NCBI GenBank assembly: GCA_045588575.1
Contig: JAZNEJ010000010.1
Location: 1-44,207 of the forward strand
Reading direction: 5' to 3'
DNA: 44,207 nucleotides
Source: RGIG5299 sp045588575
Lineage (GTDB): Bacteria > Bacillota > Clostridia > Oscillospirales > RGIG5299
The notes under the pieces were generated by a model. The model was not told the origin of the DNA. It saw only the letters and a list, made by a program, of their open reading frames with translations, and searched no databases. The position numbers and the translations under genes are program-made. Below are positions 14,578-24,299 of the stretch, one piece after another (the stretch's first letter is position 1; every line of letters starts with the position of its first letter).

Positions 14578-16848
14578 ATGATTTGTGTTAAATGTAAAAA
14601 ACGAACTGCGGTTGTTTTTGTTTCGCGTCCTCAACCGAACGGCGAAGTTAAAAATGAAGGATATTGCTTGGTTTGCGCAAAAGAGCTTAAATTAGCTCCG
14701 GTTGACGACCTTATGAAGCAAATGGGAATTACCGATGACCAGCTTGAGTCCATTTCCGATGAAATGACCGAATTTGCAAGTCAAATGGAACAGGAAGGCT
14801 TTGTTCCCGGCGGCGCAGCTTCAATGAATCTTTTTAACAATATTCAAATGGACGCAACTGAGGATGATAAAAAATCCCAAAAAGGAAAAAAAGATAAAAA
14901 GAATAAAAATAACGAGCCGGAAGAAAAGAAAACCAAATTTCTCTCGCTTTACTGCCAAAATTTAAACGAAAAAGCGGCTGCGGGCAAGTTCGATAAAATT
15001 ATCGGACGTGATAAAGAACTTTTAAGAGTAATTCAAATTCTTTCGAGAAGAACGAAAAACAATCCTTGTTTAATAGGCGAGCCCGGTGTAGGCAAAACTG
15101 CAATAGCGGAAGGTCTTGCCATTAAAATAGTTGAGGGCAAGGTTCCCGCAAAGCTTGCCGATAAAGAGGTTTGGCTTTTGGATTTAACCGCTCTTTTGGC
15201 GGGCACACAGTTCAGAGGTCAGTTTGAAAGCCGAATAAAAGGCCTTATTGAAGAGGTTAAGAGCTTAGGAAACGTTATATTGGTAATTGATGAAGTGCAT
15301 AATCTTGTGGGCACCGGTGATGCCGAAGGCTCTATGAATGCTGCCAATATGTTAAAGCCGGCTCTTTCAAGAGGCGAAATTCAGGTAATTGGCGCAACAA
15401 CCTTAAATGAATACAGAAAATATATTGAAAAAGATGCCGCGCTTGAAAGACGTTTTCAATCGGTTATGGTTGAAGAACCCAGCCTTGAGGACGCCGAAAA
15501 AATTATTGCCGGTATAAAAGAATATTACGAAAAATTCCACGGTCTTAAGCTTCCCATGCAACTTGTTAAAAAAGCTGTAATTTGGAGCGAAAGATTTATA
15601 AACGACAGATATTTGCCCGATAAGGCAATCGACTTAATAGATGAAGCCTGCTCTGCGGCAGGTCTTAACAAAAAAGAAATTGATGAGCTTTTTAAAATAA
15701 GAAAAGAAATAAAGGCTCTCGAAGAAAAAATAATTGAGCTTGAAACTCCTTCGGAAGAAAATTCGGAGCTCGATTATGAAAAAATAACAAAAGCAAAAGC
15801 CGAGCTTGTTAAAAAACAGGTTAGTGAAAAGAAACTTGCCGAAACGGTTGACGGCTTTGAGGTAACCGAAGAGGACCTTGCAAACGTTATTGAGCTTTGG
15901 ACGGGTATTCCCGCAAAGAAAATAAGCGGCGGCGAGCTTGCGGCACTATCTAAACTTGAAGAAAATCTTAAAGCCAAAATAATAGGTCAAGATTACGCCG
16001 TTGAAGCAATTTCAAAAGCTGTAATCAGAGCCAAGGCTGCTTTAATTCCGCGTCAGCGTCCCGTATCGTTTATTTTTACAGGCCCTTCGGGCGTTGGCAA
16101 AACCGAACTTACAAAAACTCTTGCAACCGAGCTTTTTGACCTTCCCGATTCGCTTTTGCGCTTCGATATGTCGGAATTTATGGAAAAGCACGCCGTTTCA
16201 AGACTCATTGGCTCGCCTCCCGGATACGTTGGCTACGACGAAGCAGGCCAGCTCACCGAAAAAATACGACGCCGTCCTTATTCGGTAATTCTTTTCGATG
16301 AAATTGAAAAAGCACATCCTGAGGTTTTAAATATCTTGCTTTCAATTTTAGACGAAGGCAGAATAACCGATGCTCACGGCAGAAGCGTTGACTTCCGTCA
16401 TACCATAATTATAATAACTTCAAACGCGGGCTCGGAAATTAAAGGGCAGGGCATTGGTTTTAACAAATCAACCGCCGATTTGTCAAGAGAAAAGGCGGAA
16501 AAATCGTTAAAATCGTTTATGCGCCCCGAATTTCTTAACAGAATAGACGAAATTATAGTTTTCGACCCGTTAAAGCATGAGGATTTCGATAAAATAGCAG
16601 AGCTTATTTTAACCGAGCAGAAAAATGCTCTTAAAGAAAAAGGCATTGAGCTTTGCTGGACCGAAGACGTGGTTAAACTCCTTTCCGATAAATCATACAG
16701 CGAGGAATACGGAGCAAGAAATACGAGAAGAACGGTCCTTAAAGAGATAGAAAATCGCCTTATAGATGAGCTTTTAAGAATAGGCGAAACCTTTACCAAG
16801 GCAAGCTTCTCAGTGAATAACGGAGAAATAACCCTCAAAACAGAATGA
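14578..16848 (+). CDS. ClpE-like AAA+ unfoldase with N-terminal zinc finger
   Basis: This 756-residue Hsp100 protein has no classical Clp N domain. It opens with a treble zinc site C3-x2-C6 and C-x2-C near residues 30-33 (GYCLVCAKEL). A charged linker runs to about residue 120. AAA domain 1 has Walker A GEPGVGKTA and Walker B ILVIDEVHNL. A short coiled coil (RKEIKALEEKIIELE) follows. AAA domain 2 has Walker A GPSGVGKTEL and Walker B ILFDEIEKAH. An IGF tripeptide in KGQGIGFNK matches the ClpP-docking loop, so it is expected to feed substrates into ClpP. The layout is closest to ClpE and resembles an McsA-like finger fused to a ClpC core. No mcsB or ctsR is adjacent. Confidence 0.85.
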   Translation: MICVKCKKRTAVVFVSRPQPNGEVKNEGYCLVCAKELKLAPVDDLMKQMGITDDQLESISDEMTEFASQMEQEGFVPGGAASMNLFNNIQMDATEDDKKSQKGKKDKKNKNNEPEEKKTKFLSLYCQNLNEKAAAGKFDKIIGRDKELLRVIQILSRRTKNNPCLIGEPGVGKTAIAEGLAIKIVEGKVPAKLADKEVWLLDLTALLAGTQFRGQFESRIKGLIEEVKSLGNVILVIDEVHNLVGTGDAEGSMNAANMLKPALSRGEIQVIGATTLNEYRKYIEKDAALERRFQSVMVEEPSLEDAEKIIAGIKEYYEKFHGLKLPMQLVKKAVIWSERFINDRYLPDKAIDLIDEACSAAGLNKKEIDELFKIRKEIKALEEKIIELETPSEENSELDYEKITKAKAELVKKQVSEKKLAETVDGFEVTEEDLANVIELWTGIPAKKISGGELAALSKLEENLKAKIIGQDYAVEAISKAVIRAKAALIPRQRPVSFIFTGPSGVGKTELTKTLATELFDLPDSLLRFDMSEFMEKHAVSRLIGSPPGYVGYDEAGQLTEKIRRRPYSVILFDEIEKAHPEVLNILLSILDEGRITDAHGRSVDFRHTIIIITSNAGSEIKGQGIGFNKSTADLSREKAEKSLKSFMRPEFLNRIDEIIVFDPLKHEDFDKIAELILTEQKNALKEKGIELCWTEDVVKLLSDKSYSEEYGARNTRRTVLKEIENRLIDELLRIGETFTKASFSVNNGEITLKTE

Positions 16849-16861
16849 AGTGATTTTTAAA

Positions 16862-19435
16862 ATGAATAATCCTCTTTTAAAAAGGCAAAAGGCATTTTCG
16901 TTTTCAAATATTCCGTCGTGGCAACAATATATCTACTTGTTTTTAATAAGCTTTGCGGTAACTGCTGCCTTTATAGTTCCTGCAATGATATTCGACGGGG
17001 GAGTATTTACCTTTTACGGAGATTATAACGTTCAGCAAATACCGTTTTGGTATGAAGCCCACGAGGCTGTTAAAAGCGGCGAAATTTTTTGGAACTGGAA
17101 TTCCGATTTGGGCGTTAATTTTATAGGCTCCTACTCCTATTATATGCTTGGAAGTCCGTTTTTTTGGATTTCGCTGATTTTCCCAACCGATTGGCTTCCC
17201 GTTGTAATGCCTGCTCTTTTGTGCCTTAAATTTGCAATTTCGGCGGTAACCTCGTTTGCATATCTTAAACTGTTTGCGAAAAACGTAAACAACGCTGCAT
17301 TGGGCGCTATTATGTATGCTTTTTGCAGCCATATGGTTTACAGCATCTTTTTCTACCAGTTTAACGAGGTATATGCATTCTTTCCGTTAATGCTTTACGG
17401 TTTAGAGGTTTTAATACAAAAAAAGCGACGCGGATTTTTTGCGCTCGGAATAGCTCTTTGCCTGCTTTGCAACTATTATCTTTTTGTTGCAGAGGTAGTG
17501 TTTATAGTAATTTACTTTTTTGTGCGTCTTTTATCGGGTTGTTGGAAAGAAACCTTTGATTTAAAAACCTTTCTTTCCCTTGCGCTTGAGGTGGTTTTGG
17601 GATGCGGAATGGCTCTGTTTATTGCGCTTCCCGCAATTTACGTAACTGCGCAGGTTCCGAGAGCAAGCTGGAAAATAAGCGGCTGGAATATGTTGATTTT
17701 CAATAAAACGCAAATCTATCCCAATATTTTCACCGCATTTTTCACCCCGCCCGACCTTCCTGCAAGACCTCTTTTTTACCCCGAAATAGATACGAAGTGG
17801 TCGTCGGTTGCTTGTTGGCTTCCGCTTTTCTCGGCAACGGGTGTAATTTGTTATTTAAGACGTTCAAGAAAAAAAGATTGGTTGCAAAGACTTTTAATAA
17901 TTCTTTTGGTTTGCACTGTTGTACCTGTTTTAAATTCGGTCTTTCAGCTTTTCTCGTCAAGCTATTATACGAGATGGTATTTTATGCTTGCACTCATGTT
18001 TGCACTTGCCACCGTTTTTGCATTGGAAAAATGCTCCGACGGAGAGTGGAAGGGCGCATTTAAGATAAACCTTGCCGCAACGGCACTGCTCACCTTGCCG
18101 GTTGGACTTCTTTTCAAAAACGTAAAAGAAGGAAAAGACCTAGGATTTTATATAGGTCAGGCAGAGGGCGGAACCATAAATAAAATAATTGAAGGAATAG
18201 GTGATTTTTATAAGGAATACGGCCTTATAAAATATCCCGAAAAATATTGGGCGTATATTGCAATAATCGCAATTTGCATAATACTTACGGGCCTTCTCAT
18301 TTTCGTAATAAAAAGAAAAAGTCCGGCGTTTTTCAAATCAGCGCTTTTAATTCTTTGCGGAGTTTGCGTCCTTTACGGAAACGTTTATATCTTTTTTGGC
18401 AAAAGCTATGATATAACTAACCGAAAAAACGGAACGCAACCTAGCTTTATTGAACAAAATATTATAAACCGAAATGATTTTGAGCTTCCCGAACACGAGG
18501 ACGCTTACGTGAGGGTGGATACTCCCAAGGATAACCGAGAAAATCAAGGTTTAATGCTCGGCGTTCCGTCAATAAGATTTTTCCATACCGTCGTTCCCGA
18601 ATCTATAACGAGATTTTACGAATCAATCGGAAGCACAAGAACGGTTAGAAGCGAGCCCGACCCGAGCCTTATTTGGCTTCGTTCTTTCCTTTCGGTAAAA
18701 TATATGATAGACACCAAAAACAACGCTTCACCCGGTTGGTATGGTTTCAAATACGTTGGAAAGAGCGCTGAAATAAGCATTTGGGAAAACGAAAACTATA
18801 TTCCCATAGGATTTATTTACGATAAATATATCACTTTGGAAAAATATGAAAAAACCGATAAGGAATATCGTGACAGATTACTTTTACAAGGAATTTTGTT
18901 AAGCGACTCGCAAATAGAAAAATATTCCGAAATTTTAACCGAATACACCGCAAGCAACATATATCTTAATTCCGATATGGAAGCAGCGTGTGATGCTCGC
19001 CGTGAGAAAACGGTAAATAATTTTGAATACGATTCAAGAGGCTTTAAATGCGATATTAACCTTGAAAGCAAAAATCTCGTATTCTTCTCAATTCCTTACG
19101 AAGACGGTTGGACTGCTTACGTAAACGGAAAACAGGTTGAAATCGAAAGAGTTAACGTTGGATTTATGGCGGTTTTGTGTGAAGCGGGAGAAAACAATAT
19201 AGAATTTAAATTTATGCCCGTGGGATTAAAAACAGGCGTTTTGCTTTCGGGTATATCAATAGTAATTTTTGCAGTATATCTCATTGTTTTTGCTGTTATA
19301 AACAAAAAGAAAGAACCTTATGAGCTTGTTTATTCAAAGCCTGCCGTAATTGAAAAAGAAGAAAGCTTAACCGGTTGTGTTAACGAAATAATGAAAGAAA
19401 TAGACGTTCAAAAGGAGGAAAATTCCGATGATTAA
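16862..19435 (+). CDS. YfhO-like multi-pass membrane protein
   Basis: This ~857-residue protein has about a dozen hydrophobic segments in the first 500 residues plus one near the C-terminus. An extracytoplasmic region (residues ~520-790) lies between them. The first loop holds GDYNVQQIPFWYEAHEAV, and the segment FWNWNSDLGVNFIGSYSYY follows. These are typical of the YfhO/GT-C-like family, implicated in glycosylating lipoteichoic acid or other envelope polymers with lipid-linked sugars. The final soluble domain contains SIPYEDGWTAYVNGKQV, also seen in YfhO homologues. The ATG at 16862 has GAAGTG upstream. The 3' end overlaps yicC by eight bases. Confidence 0.8.
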   Translation: MNNPLLKRQKAFSFSNIPSWQQYIYLFLISFAVTAAFIVPAMIFDGGVFTFYGDYNVQQIPFWYEAHEAVKSGEIFWNWNSDLGVNFIGSYSYYMLGSPFFWISLIFPTDWLPVVMPALLCLKFAISAVTSFAYLKLFAKNVNNAALGAIMYAFCSHMVYSIFFYQFNEVYAFFPLMLYGLEVLIQKKRRGFFALGIALCLLCNYYLFVAEVVFIVIYFFVRLLSGCWKETFDLKTFLSLALEVVLGCGMALFIALPAIYVTAQVPRASWKISGWNMLIFNKTQIYPNIFTAFFTPPDLPARPLFYPEIDTKWSSVACWLPLFSATGVICYLRRSRKKDWLQRLLIILLVCTVVPVLNSVFQLFSSSYYTRWYFMLALMFALATVFALEKCSDGEWKGAFKINLAATALLTLPVGLLFKNVKEGKDLGFYIGQAEGGTINKIIEGIGDFYKEYGLIKYPEKYWAYIAIIAICIILTGLLIFVIKRKSPAFFKSALLILCGVCVLYGNVYIFFGKSYDITNRKNGTQPSFIEQNIINRNDFELPEHEDAYVRVDTPKDNRENQGLMLGVPSIRFFHTVVPESITRFYESIGSTRTVRSEPDPSLIWLRSFLSVKYMIDTKNNASPGWYGFKYVGKSAEISIWENENYIPIGFIYDKYITLEKYEKTDKEYRDRLLLQGILLSDSQIEKYSEILTEYTASNIYLNSDMEAACDARREKTVNNFEYDSRGFKCDINLESKNLVFFSIPYEDGWTAYVNGKQVEIERVNVGFMAVLCEAGENNIEFKFMPVGLKTGVLLSGISIVIFAVYLIVFAVINKKKEPYELVYSKPAVIEKEESLTGCVNEIMKEIDVQKEENSDD

Positions 19436-20306
19436 AAGCATGACGGGATTTGGAAGAGGAATATACGACGGAGAAAAACGAACGGTTACCGTTGAAATAA
19501 AATCGGTAAATCACCGCTTTTTAGATTTTAATTTAAAAATTTACCGTGTTTATTCCAAATTCGAGGACAAAATAAAGGCAATAGTTTCAAAGGCCGTTTC
19601 GAGAGGTAAAATAGACGTTTACGTTTCGGTTGTTAATAAAAGGGAAGACGGTCTTACCGTAAGCCTTGACTATTCACTTTTAAACGGTTATTTAAACGCT
19701 TATAAAACCTTAAAAGAGGAATACGGCTTAAAAGACGATATTTCGGTAATGAGTGTTGCAAGAAATTCCGACCTTTTCACAGTTAACAAAACGGAAGAAG
19801 AGGACGAAGAAGTTTTTGCCGATATAGAAAAAGCTCTTAAAACTGCCCTTGATGAGTTTACTGAAATGAGAAAAATCGAGGGCGAAAGACTTTGCGAAGA
19901 TATTAAAGGCTATTTAGAGAAGCTTGAAGCAAACAAAGATAAGTTAAAGCTTCTTTCTCCGGAAAGCGTTAATCTTTACAGAGCTCGTCTTGAAGAAAAA
20001 ATGAAGGAGCTTTTGGCTGATGCTCACATCGACGAGGCAAGAATAATAACCGAAACGGCAATATTCGCCGATAAGGTTGCCGTCGACGAAGAGATGGCAA
20101 GGCTTGAAAGCCATTTTAAGCAGTTTAGAGATATGCTTGAAAGCAAGGTGCCGATAGGCAAAAAAATGGATTTCTTAGTGCAGGAAATCAACCGAGAAAT
20201 AAATACAACGGGCTCAAAATCGGCAAGCTTGGAAATGAGCAAAACCGTTGTTGAAATGAAATCGGAACTTGAAAAAATAAGAGAACAAATTCAAAACGTT
20301 GAGTAA
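19428..20306 (+). CDS. yicC: YicC/YloC-family endoribonuclease
   Basis: This 292-residue protein starts with the family signature MIKSMTGFGRG. It contains EIKSVNHRFLDFN and ends with the conserved C-terminal block DFLVQEINREINTTGSKS. YicC homologues are metal-dependent endoribonucleases affecting small RNA and mRNA turnover. It is the first gene of the conserved Bacillota order yicC-remA-gmk-rpoZ. AAGGAGGAAAATTCCG precedes the start. Confidence 0.92.
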   Translation: MIKSMTGFGRGIYDGEKRTVTVEIKSVNHRFLDFNLKIYRVYSKFEDKIKAIVSKAVSRGKIDVYVSVVNKREDGLTVSLDYSLLNGYLNAYKTLKEEYGLKDDISVMSVARNSDLFTVNKTEEEDEEVFADIEKALKTALDEFTEMRKIEGERLCEDIKGYLEKLEANKDKLKLLSPESVNLYRARLEEKMKELLADAHIDEARIITETAIFADKVAVDEEMARLESHFKQFRDMLESKVPIGKKMDFLVQEINREINTTGSKSASLEMSKTVVEMKSELEKIREQIQNVE

Positions 20307-20317
20307 GGGGGAGAAAA

Positions 20318-20587
20318 ATGAAATTTATAAGCATTTATCATGGAAATCTTATAGCGGCCGACAGAGTAATTGCCGTTTTAAATCCGCAAAGCTCTCCCGT
20401 TAAGAGAATGGTTCAAACCGCAAGAGATGAAAAACGTCTTATAGATGCTTCCGGCGGCAAAAAAACCAAATCGGTTTTGGTAACCGATAGCGACCACGTA
20501 ATTTTATCGAGCCTTCAAAGCCAAACTCTTTCAAAAAGGCTTTCCGATATTGAAGTAGATGCTTCGGAGGATGAAGAAGATGAGTAA
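20318..20587 (+). CDS. remA: RemA-family DNA-binding protein (DUF370)
   Basis: This 89-residue protein contains the DUF370 core: NLIAADRVIAVLNPQSSPVK, ARDEKRLIDASGG, KTKSVLVTDSDHVILSS. In B. subtilis RemA binds upstream of matrix operons as a ring-forming activator. In Clostridia it is widespread and its regulon is mostly unknown. Its place between yicC and gmk is conserved. The acidic tail codons overlap the gmk start. Confidence 0.9.
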   Translation: MKFISIYHGNLIAADRVIAVLNPQSSPVKRMVQTARDEKRLIDASGGKKTKSVLVTDSDHVILSSLQSQTLSKRLSDIEVDASEDEEDE

Positions 20588-21140
20588 AATATTTGTTATT
20601 TCAGCTCCTTCGGGCACAGGAAAAGGAACGGTAATAAAAGAAATTTTAAAAAGAGATGAAAGCATCTACTTTTCCGTTTCAATGACAACGAGAGCCATGC
20701 GAAACGGAGAACAGGCAGGCGTTGATTACCATTACGTTTCCAAGGAAGAATTTTTAAATAAGCTTGATGAAGGAAAAATTCTTGAATATACCGAATTTTG
20801 CGGCAACTACTACGGAACCCCGCTTGATATTCTTCAAGAAAAGCTTAAAGAAGGAAGAAACTGCATTTTGGAGCTTGACGTAATCGGCGCCGAGAACGTT
20901 AAGAAAACGCATCCCGATATGGTTTCAATCTTTATGGCACCGCCATCAAAAGAAATTTTGGAAAAAAGACTAAGAGGCAGAGGCACCGAAAGTGAGGAAG
21001 ACGTAAAAAAACGTCTTGCCGAAGCCGAAAGAGAGTTAGACGAGCAGTCTAAATTCGATTATGTTGTTATTAACGACGACCTTATGAAAGCAGTTTTAGA
21101 TATTGAAAAAATTATTAAAGAAGAGGTAGAAGAAAAATGA
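20580..21140 (+). CDS. gmk: Guanylate kinase
   Basis: This 186-residue enzyme phosphorylates GMP to GDP. It has P-loop SAPSGTGKGT near residue 9-18, the GMP-binding region SMTTRAMRNGEQAGVDYHYV, and LELDVIGAENVKK. The lid is near LEKRLRGRGTESEED. The ATG at 20580 was chosen because GGAGG lies nine bases upstream, inside remA. The last codons overlap rpoZ by ATGA. Pairing with rpoZ and yicC is standard. Confidence 0.94.
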   Translation: MSKIFVISAPSGTGKGTVIKEILKRDESIYFSVSMTTRAMRNGEQAGVDYHYVSKEEFLNKLDEGKILEYTEFCGNYYGTPLDILQEKLKEGRNCILELDVIGAENVKKTHPDMVSIFMAPPSKEILEKRLRGRGTESEEDVKKRLAEAERELDEQSKFDYVVINDDLMKAVLDIEKIIKEEVEEK

Positions 21141-21331
21141 AATTTCAGGCACTTAACAAACTTATAAAAGGCAATCAAACCAAATATTCACTCGTAATTG
21201 CAGCTTCTAAAAGAGCAAGAGCAATATCCGATAAATCTCTTGAAGAGGGCAAGCCTTTAACCGAAAAACCCATTATGATGGCATTGGGTGATATTGAAGA
21301 GGGCAAAGTAAGCTATAAAACCGAAGAATAA
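21137..21331 (+). CDS. rpoZ: RNA polymerase omega subunit
   Basis: This 64-residue protein has the omega pattern: SLVIAASKRARAISD followed by KPIMMALGDIEEGKV. Omega assists assembly and stability of RNA polymerase. Its size is typical of Clostridia. It is coupled to gmk by a 4-base overlap and is followed by priA. The coaBC gene that lies between them in B. subtilis is absent. Confidence 0.9.
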   Translation: MKFQALNKLIKGNQTKYSLVIAASKRARAISDKSLEEGKPLTEKPIMMALGDIEEGKVSYKTEE

Positions 21332-21356
21332 TTTTACTTAAAAACGAGGTAGTGAA

Positions 21357-23801
21357 ATGCATAAAACGGCATCCGTTGCAGTAGCGGATATGACGAGTCA
21401 AAACGATAAGCTTTTTGACTATTATATTCCCACAGAGCTTGACAGTTGTGTCAAGCCGGGTGCTTTTGTGCTTATTTCGTTTGGAAAATCCAACCGAAAG
21501 ACTAAAGGCGTTGTTTTGGAGGTTAAGGAAACCGAAGCCGAAAGAAGCTTAAAGCCTGTTTTATCGGTGCTTGATAACGGCGCGATTTTGTCCGACGAAG
21601 CAATAAAAATAACGCATTATATTCAAAAAAGATGCTTTTGCACCTATTACGATGCCGCAAAACTTTTAATCCCATACGGTTGCAACTATAACCTTGAGGA
21701 AATGCTTTCGGCAAGACCGGCAACAGAGGGGCTCGCGCAGTTATCACCGCTTGAAGAAGATATTTACGCCTTTGTTTCTTCAAAGGAAAAGCCCGTTTCG
21801 GTAAGTAAGATTATTGAAAGCTACGGCGATAGCGCAAGACTTGTTTTGGGCAGCCTAAAATCAAAGGGATATTTGCAAAGTGAACGCATAGCAAAGAAAA
21901 ACGTTTCCGATTTAACGGTTAAAATAATTTCTTTGGCAATAAACGAAAGAGAATATTCCGAGCTTATAAAAAGAAAATCGCTTGGCAATAAACAGCTTGC
22001 GCTTTTGGAATTTCTAAATGAAAACAAAGAGGTTTCGGTTAAAGAGGCGTGCTATATGACGGGCGCTTCAGCGCAAACCGTTAATTCTTTTATAAAAAAA
22101 GGAATAATAAACCTTAAAATTGAGGAAATATATCGCTTGCCGCAAATAAACGAAACGGAAGAAAAAGGAGAAATTCTTTTAAACGAAAGTCAGCAAGAGG
22201 TTTATAATGAAATTTCTTCCTCTTTGGGCTTTTCTCCATTCGTGCTTCGCGGAGTAACGGGAAGCGGAAAAACCCACGTTTATTTAAAGCTTTGCGAAAA
22301 AGCTCTTAACGAAAATAAGACAGCAATAGTTTTAATGCCCGAAATTGCGCTAACCTCGCAAATAATAACAAGATTTTATAAAGCTTTCGGAAGAAAGATT
22401 GCAATAATTCATTCAGGCCTTTCGGTTGGCGAAAAGGCAGACGAATGGAAACGTCTCAAAAACGGAGATGCAAAAATTGCAGTTGGAACACGCTCGGCAA
22501 TATTTGCTCCCGTTGAAAATGTGGGAGTAATAATAATAGACGAAGAACAGGAACACACCTATAAGTCGGAAATGACTCCGAAATACAGCGCAAGAGAAAT
22601 TGCGGTGTTAAGAGCAAAATATAATAAATGCCCCGTTGTATTTTCGTCGGCAACACCTTCCGTTTCAACCTATTCAAAGGCTAAAATGGGAAGCTATAAG
22701 CTTTTAACAATGGAAAAACGCTTTAACAGCGGTCCTCTTCCCGAGGTTTCAGTTGTTGATATGCGTCAAGAGGTTTCAAAAGGTAATACGGGAATAATAA
22801 GCGACCTTTTAAGAGATGAAATTGAAAAAAACCTTCAAAGAAACGAGCAAACGCTTCTTTTCTTAAACAGAAGAGGTTATAATTGGTTTATAAGTTGCAG
22901 AAGCTGTCAGCAGCCGGTAACTTGCCCTAAATGCTCAATTTCATTAAATTATCATTCCGAAAACGGAAGACTTATGTGCCACCATTGCGGTTATAGCACC
23001 GACTACACCGAAAAATGTCCCAATTGCGGAGAAGAAAGTCTTAAATTTTTCGGCACCGGAACGCAAAGGGTTGTAAGCGAGCTTGAAATACTTTTTCCAA
23101 ATGCAAAAATTATGCGCTTGGATGCAGATACAACGGTTAAGAAAAACTCGCACGATTCAATTCTTTCGGCATTTGCCGCGCACGAGGCAGATATATTGGT
23201 AGGAACTCAAATGATTGCAAAAGGACTTGATTTCCCCCACGTAACGCTTGCGGCGGTTTTAATGGCGGATTTCGCAATTTATGCCGATGATTATAAAGCA
23301 AACGAAAAAACGTTTTGCCAAATAACACAGGTTATAGGCAGAGCGGGCAGGGCAGAACTTTCGGGCAGAGCGGTTGTTCAAACCTTTTCGCCCGATAACC
23401 GAGTTTTAAATCTTGCGGTATTGCAGGATTACGAAACCTTCTTTAAAGAAGAAGAAGCTTTGAGAAAGAGCCTCACATATCCTCCTTATTGCGATATTTG
23501 TCAGGTAACTTTTGAAGGATTAAACGAATTTATTGCCAAGGAATCCGCAACACAAATGGCAAGTGAAGCCAAAAAGCTTTACGTTGAAAAATATTCTCAA
23601 ATGCCGCTCAGAGGCTTGGGACCAAGCGCGGCAAGACTTTTAAAGGTAAATAATACATATAAATATAAACTTATTTTTAAATGCAAAATAAACGAGGATT
23701 TTCATTCGTTTATTCACGAGCTTATGAATAGCTTTTACGCTAAAAAAGAGTTTAAAACGGTTAATATATCGGTTGAATATAATCCGGAAACTATAATATA
23801 G
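21357..23801 (+). CDS. priA: Primosomal protein N' (replication restart helicase PriA)
   Basis: This 814-residue protein has an N-terminal 3'-DNA-binding domain (FDYYIPTELDSCVKPGAFVLI). The helicase core has Walker A GVTGSGKTHVY and a DEEQEHTYKSE box (the PriA DEEx variant). Motif III is FSSATPS. Four CxxC pairs (CRSC, CPKC, CHHC, CPNC) bind two zinc ions. Late helicase motifs include GTQMIAKGLDFP and QVIGRAGRAE. PriA reloads the replisome at stalled forks. GAGGTAGTGAA precedes the ATG. Confidence 0.95.
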   Translation: MHKTASVAVADMTSQNDKLFDYYIPTELDSCVKPGAFVLISFGKSNRKTKGVVLEVKETEAERSLKPVLSVLDNGAILSDEAIKITHYIQKRCFCTYYDAAKLLIPYGCNYNLEEMLSARPATEGLAQLSPLEEDIYAFVSSKEKPVSVSKIIESYGDSARLVLGSLKSKGYLQSERIAKKNVSDLTVKIISLAINEREYSELIKRKSLGNKQLALLEFLNENKEVSVKEACYMTGASAQTVNSFIKKGIINLKIEEIYRLPQINETEEKGEILLNESQQEVYNEISSSLGFSPFVLRGVTGSGKTHVYLKLCEKALNENKTAIVLMPEIALTSQIITRFYKAFGRKIAIIHSGLSVGEKADEWKRLKNGDAKIAVGTRSAIFAPVENVGVIIIDEEQEHTYKSEMTPKYSAREIAVLRAKYNKCPVVFSSATPSVSTYSKAKMGSYKLLTMEKRFNSGPLPEVSVVDMRQEVSKGNTGIISDLLRDEIEKNLQRNEQTLLFLNRRGYNWFISCRSCQQPVTCPKCSISLNYHSENGRLMCHHCGYSTDYTEKCPNCGEESLKFFGTGTQRVVSELEILFPNAKIMRLDADTTVKKNSHDSILSAFAAHEADILVGTQMIAKGLDFPHVTLAAVLMADFAIYADDYKANEKTFCQITQVIGRAGRAELSGRAVVQTFSPDNRVLNLAVLQDYETFFKEEEALRKSLTYPPYCDICQVTFEGLNEFIAKESATQMASEAKKLYVEKYSQMPLRGLGPSAARLLKVNNTYKYKLIFKCKINEDFHSFIHELMNSFYAKKEFKTVNISVEYNPETII

Positions 23802-23811
23802 GAGAAAAAAT

Positions 23812-24285
23812 ATGGCACTCAGAAATATTTTAACTTATGAAGACGAAGCCCTCCACAAAAAGTGCAGAGAGGTAACCGAGTTTGATGAAAAGCTCGCTAC
23901 TCTTCTCGACGATATGCACGAAACTTTAACCGAAAGCGGCGGGGTTGGTCTTGCTGCACCTCAAATAGGCATACTGCGAAGAATTGTTATTATGGATTAT
24001 GAAGATAATTATTACGAGCTTATAAATCCCGTAATAGTTGAAAAAAGCGGAAGCCAGAGAGTTTTGGAAGGATGTCTTTCGTGCCCCGGACAAAACTGTG
24101 TTTTAAACAGACCGAAAAAGGTAACAGTAAAGGGTTACAACAGAAAGGGCGAGCCTGTAAAATATCTTTTCTCGGGATTTTACGCAAAGCTTGCCTGCCA
24201 CGAGCTTGACCATCTCGACGGTATTACAATTCTCGACGTAAAAGAAAAATTTTACGACCCCAAAACCGATAAAAATCTTAAATAA
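23812..24285 (+). CDS. def: Peptide deformylase
   Basis: This 157-residue metalloprotease removes the formyl group from new N-termini. All three motifs are present: GVGLAAPQIG, EGCLSCPG and HELDHLDG. The metal ligands are the first Cys of EGCLS and the two His of HELDH. The residue after CLS is Cys instead of the usual Val, giving C-x2-C, and another Cys follows in GQNC. It is adjacent to fmt, the enzyme that adds the formyl group. Confidence 0.94.
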   Translation: MALRNILTYEDEALHKKCREVTEFDEKLATLLDDMHETLTESGGVGLAAPQIGILRRIVIMDYEDNYYELINPVIVEKSGSQRVLEGCLSCPGQNCVLNRPKKVTVKGYNRKGEPVKYLFSGFYAKLACHELDHLDGITILDVKEKFYDPKTDKNLK

Positions 24286-24299
24286 AAGCGGAGAACTTA

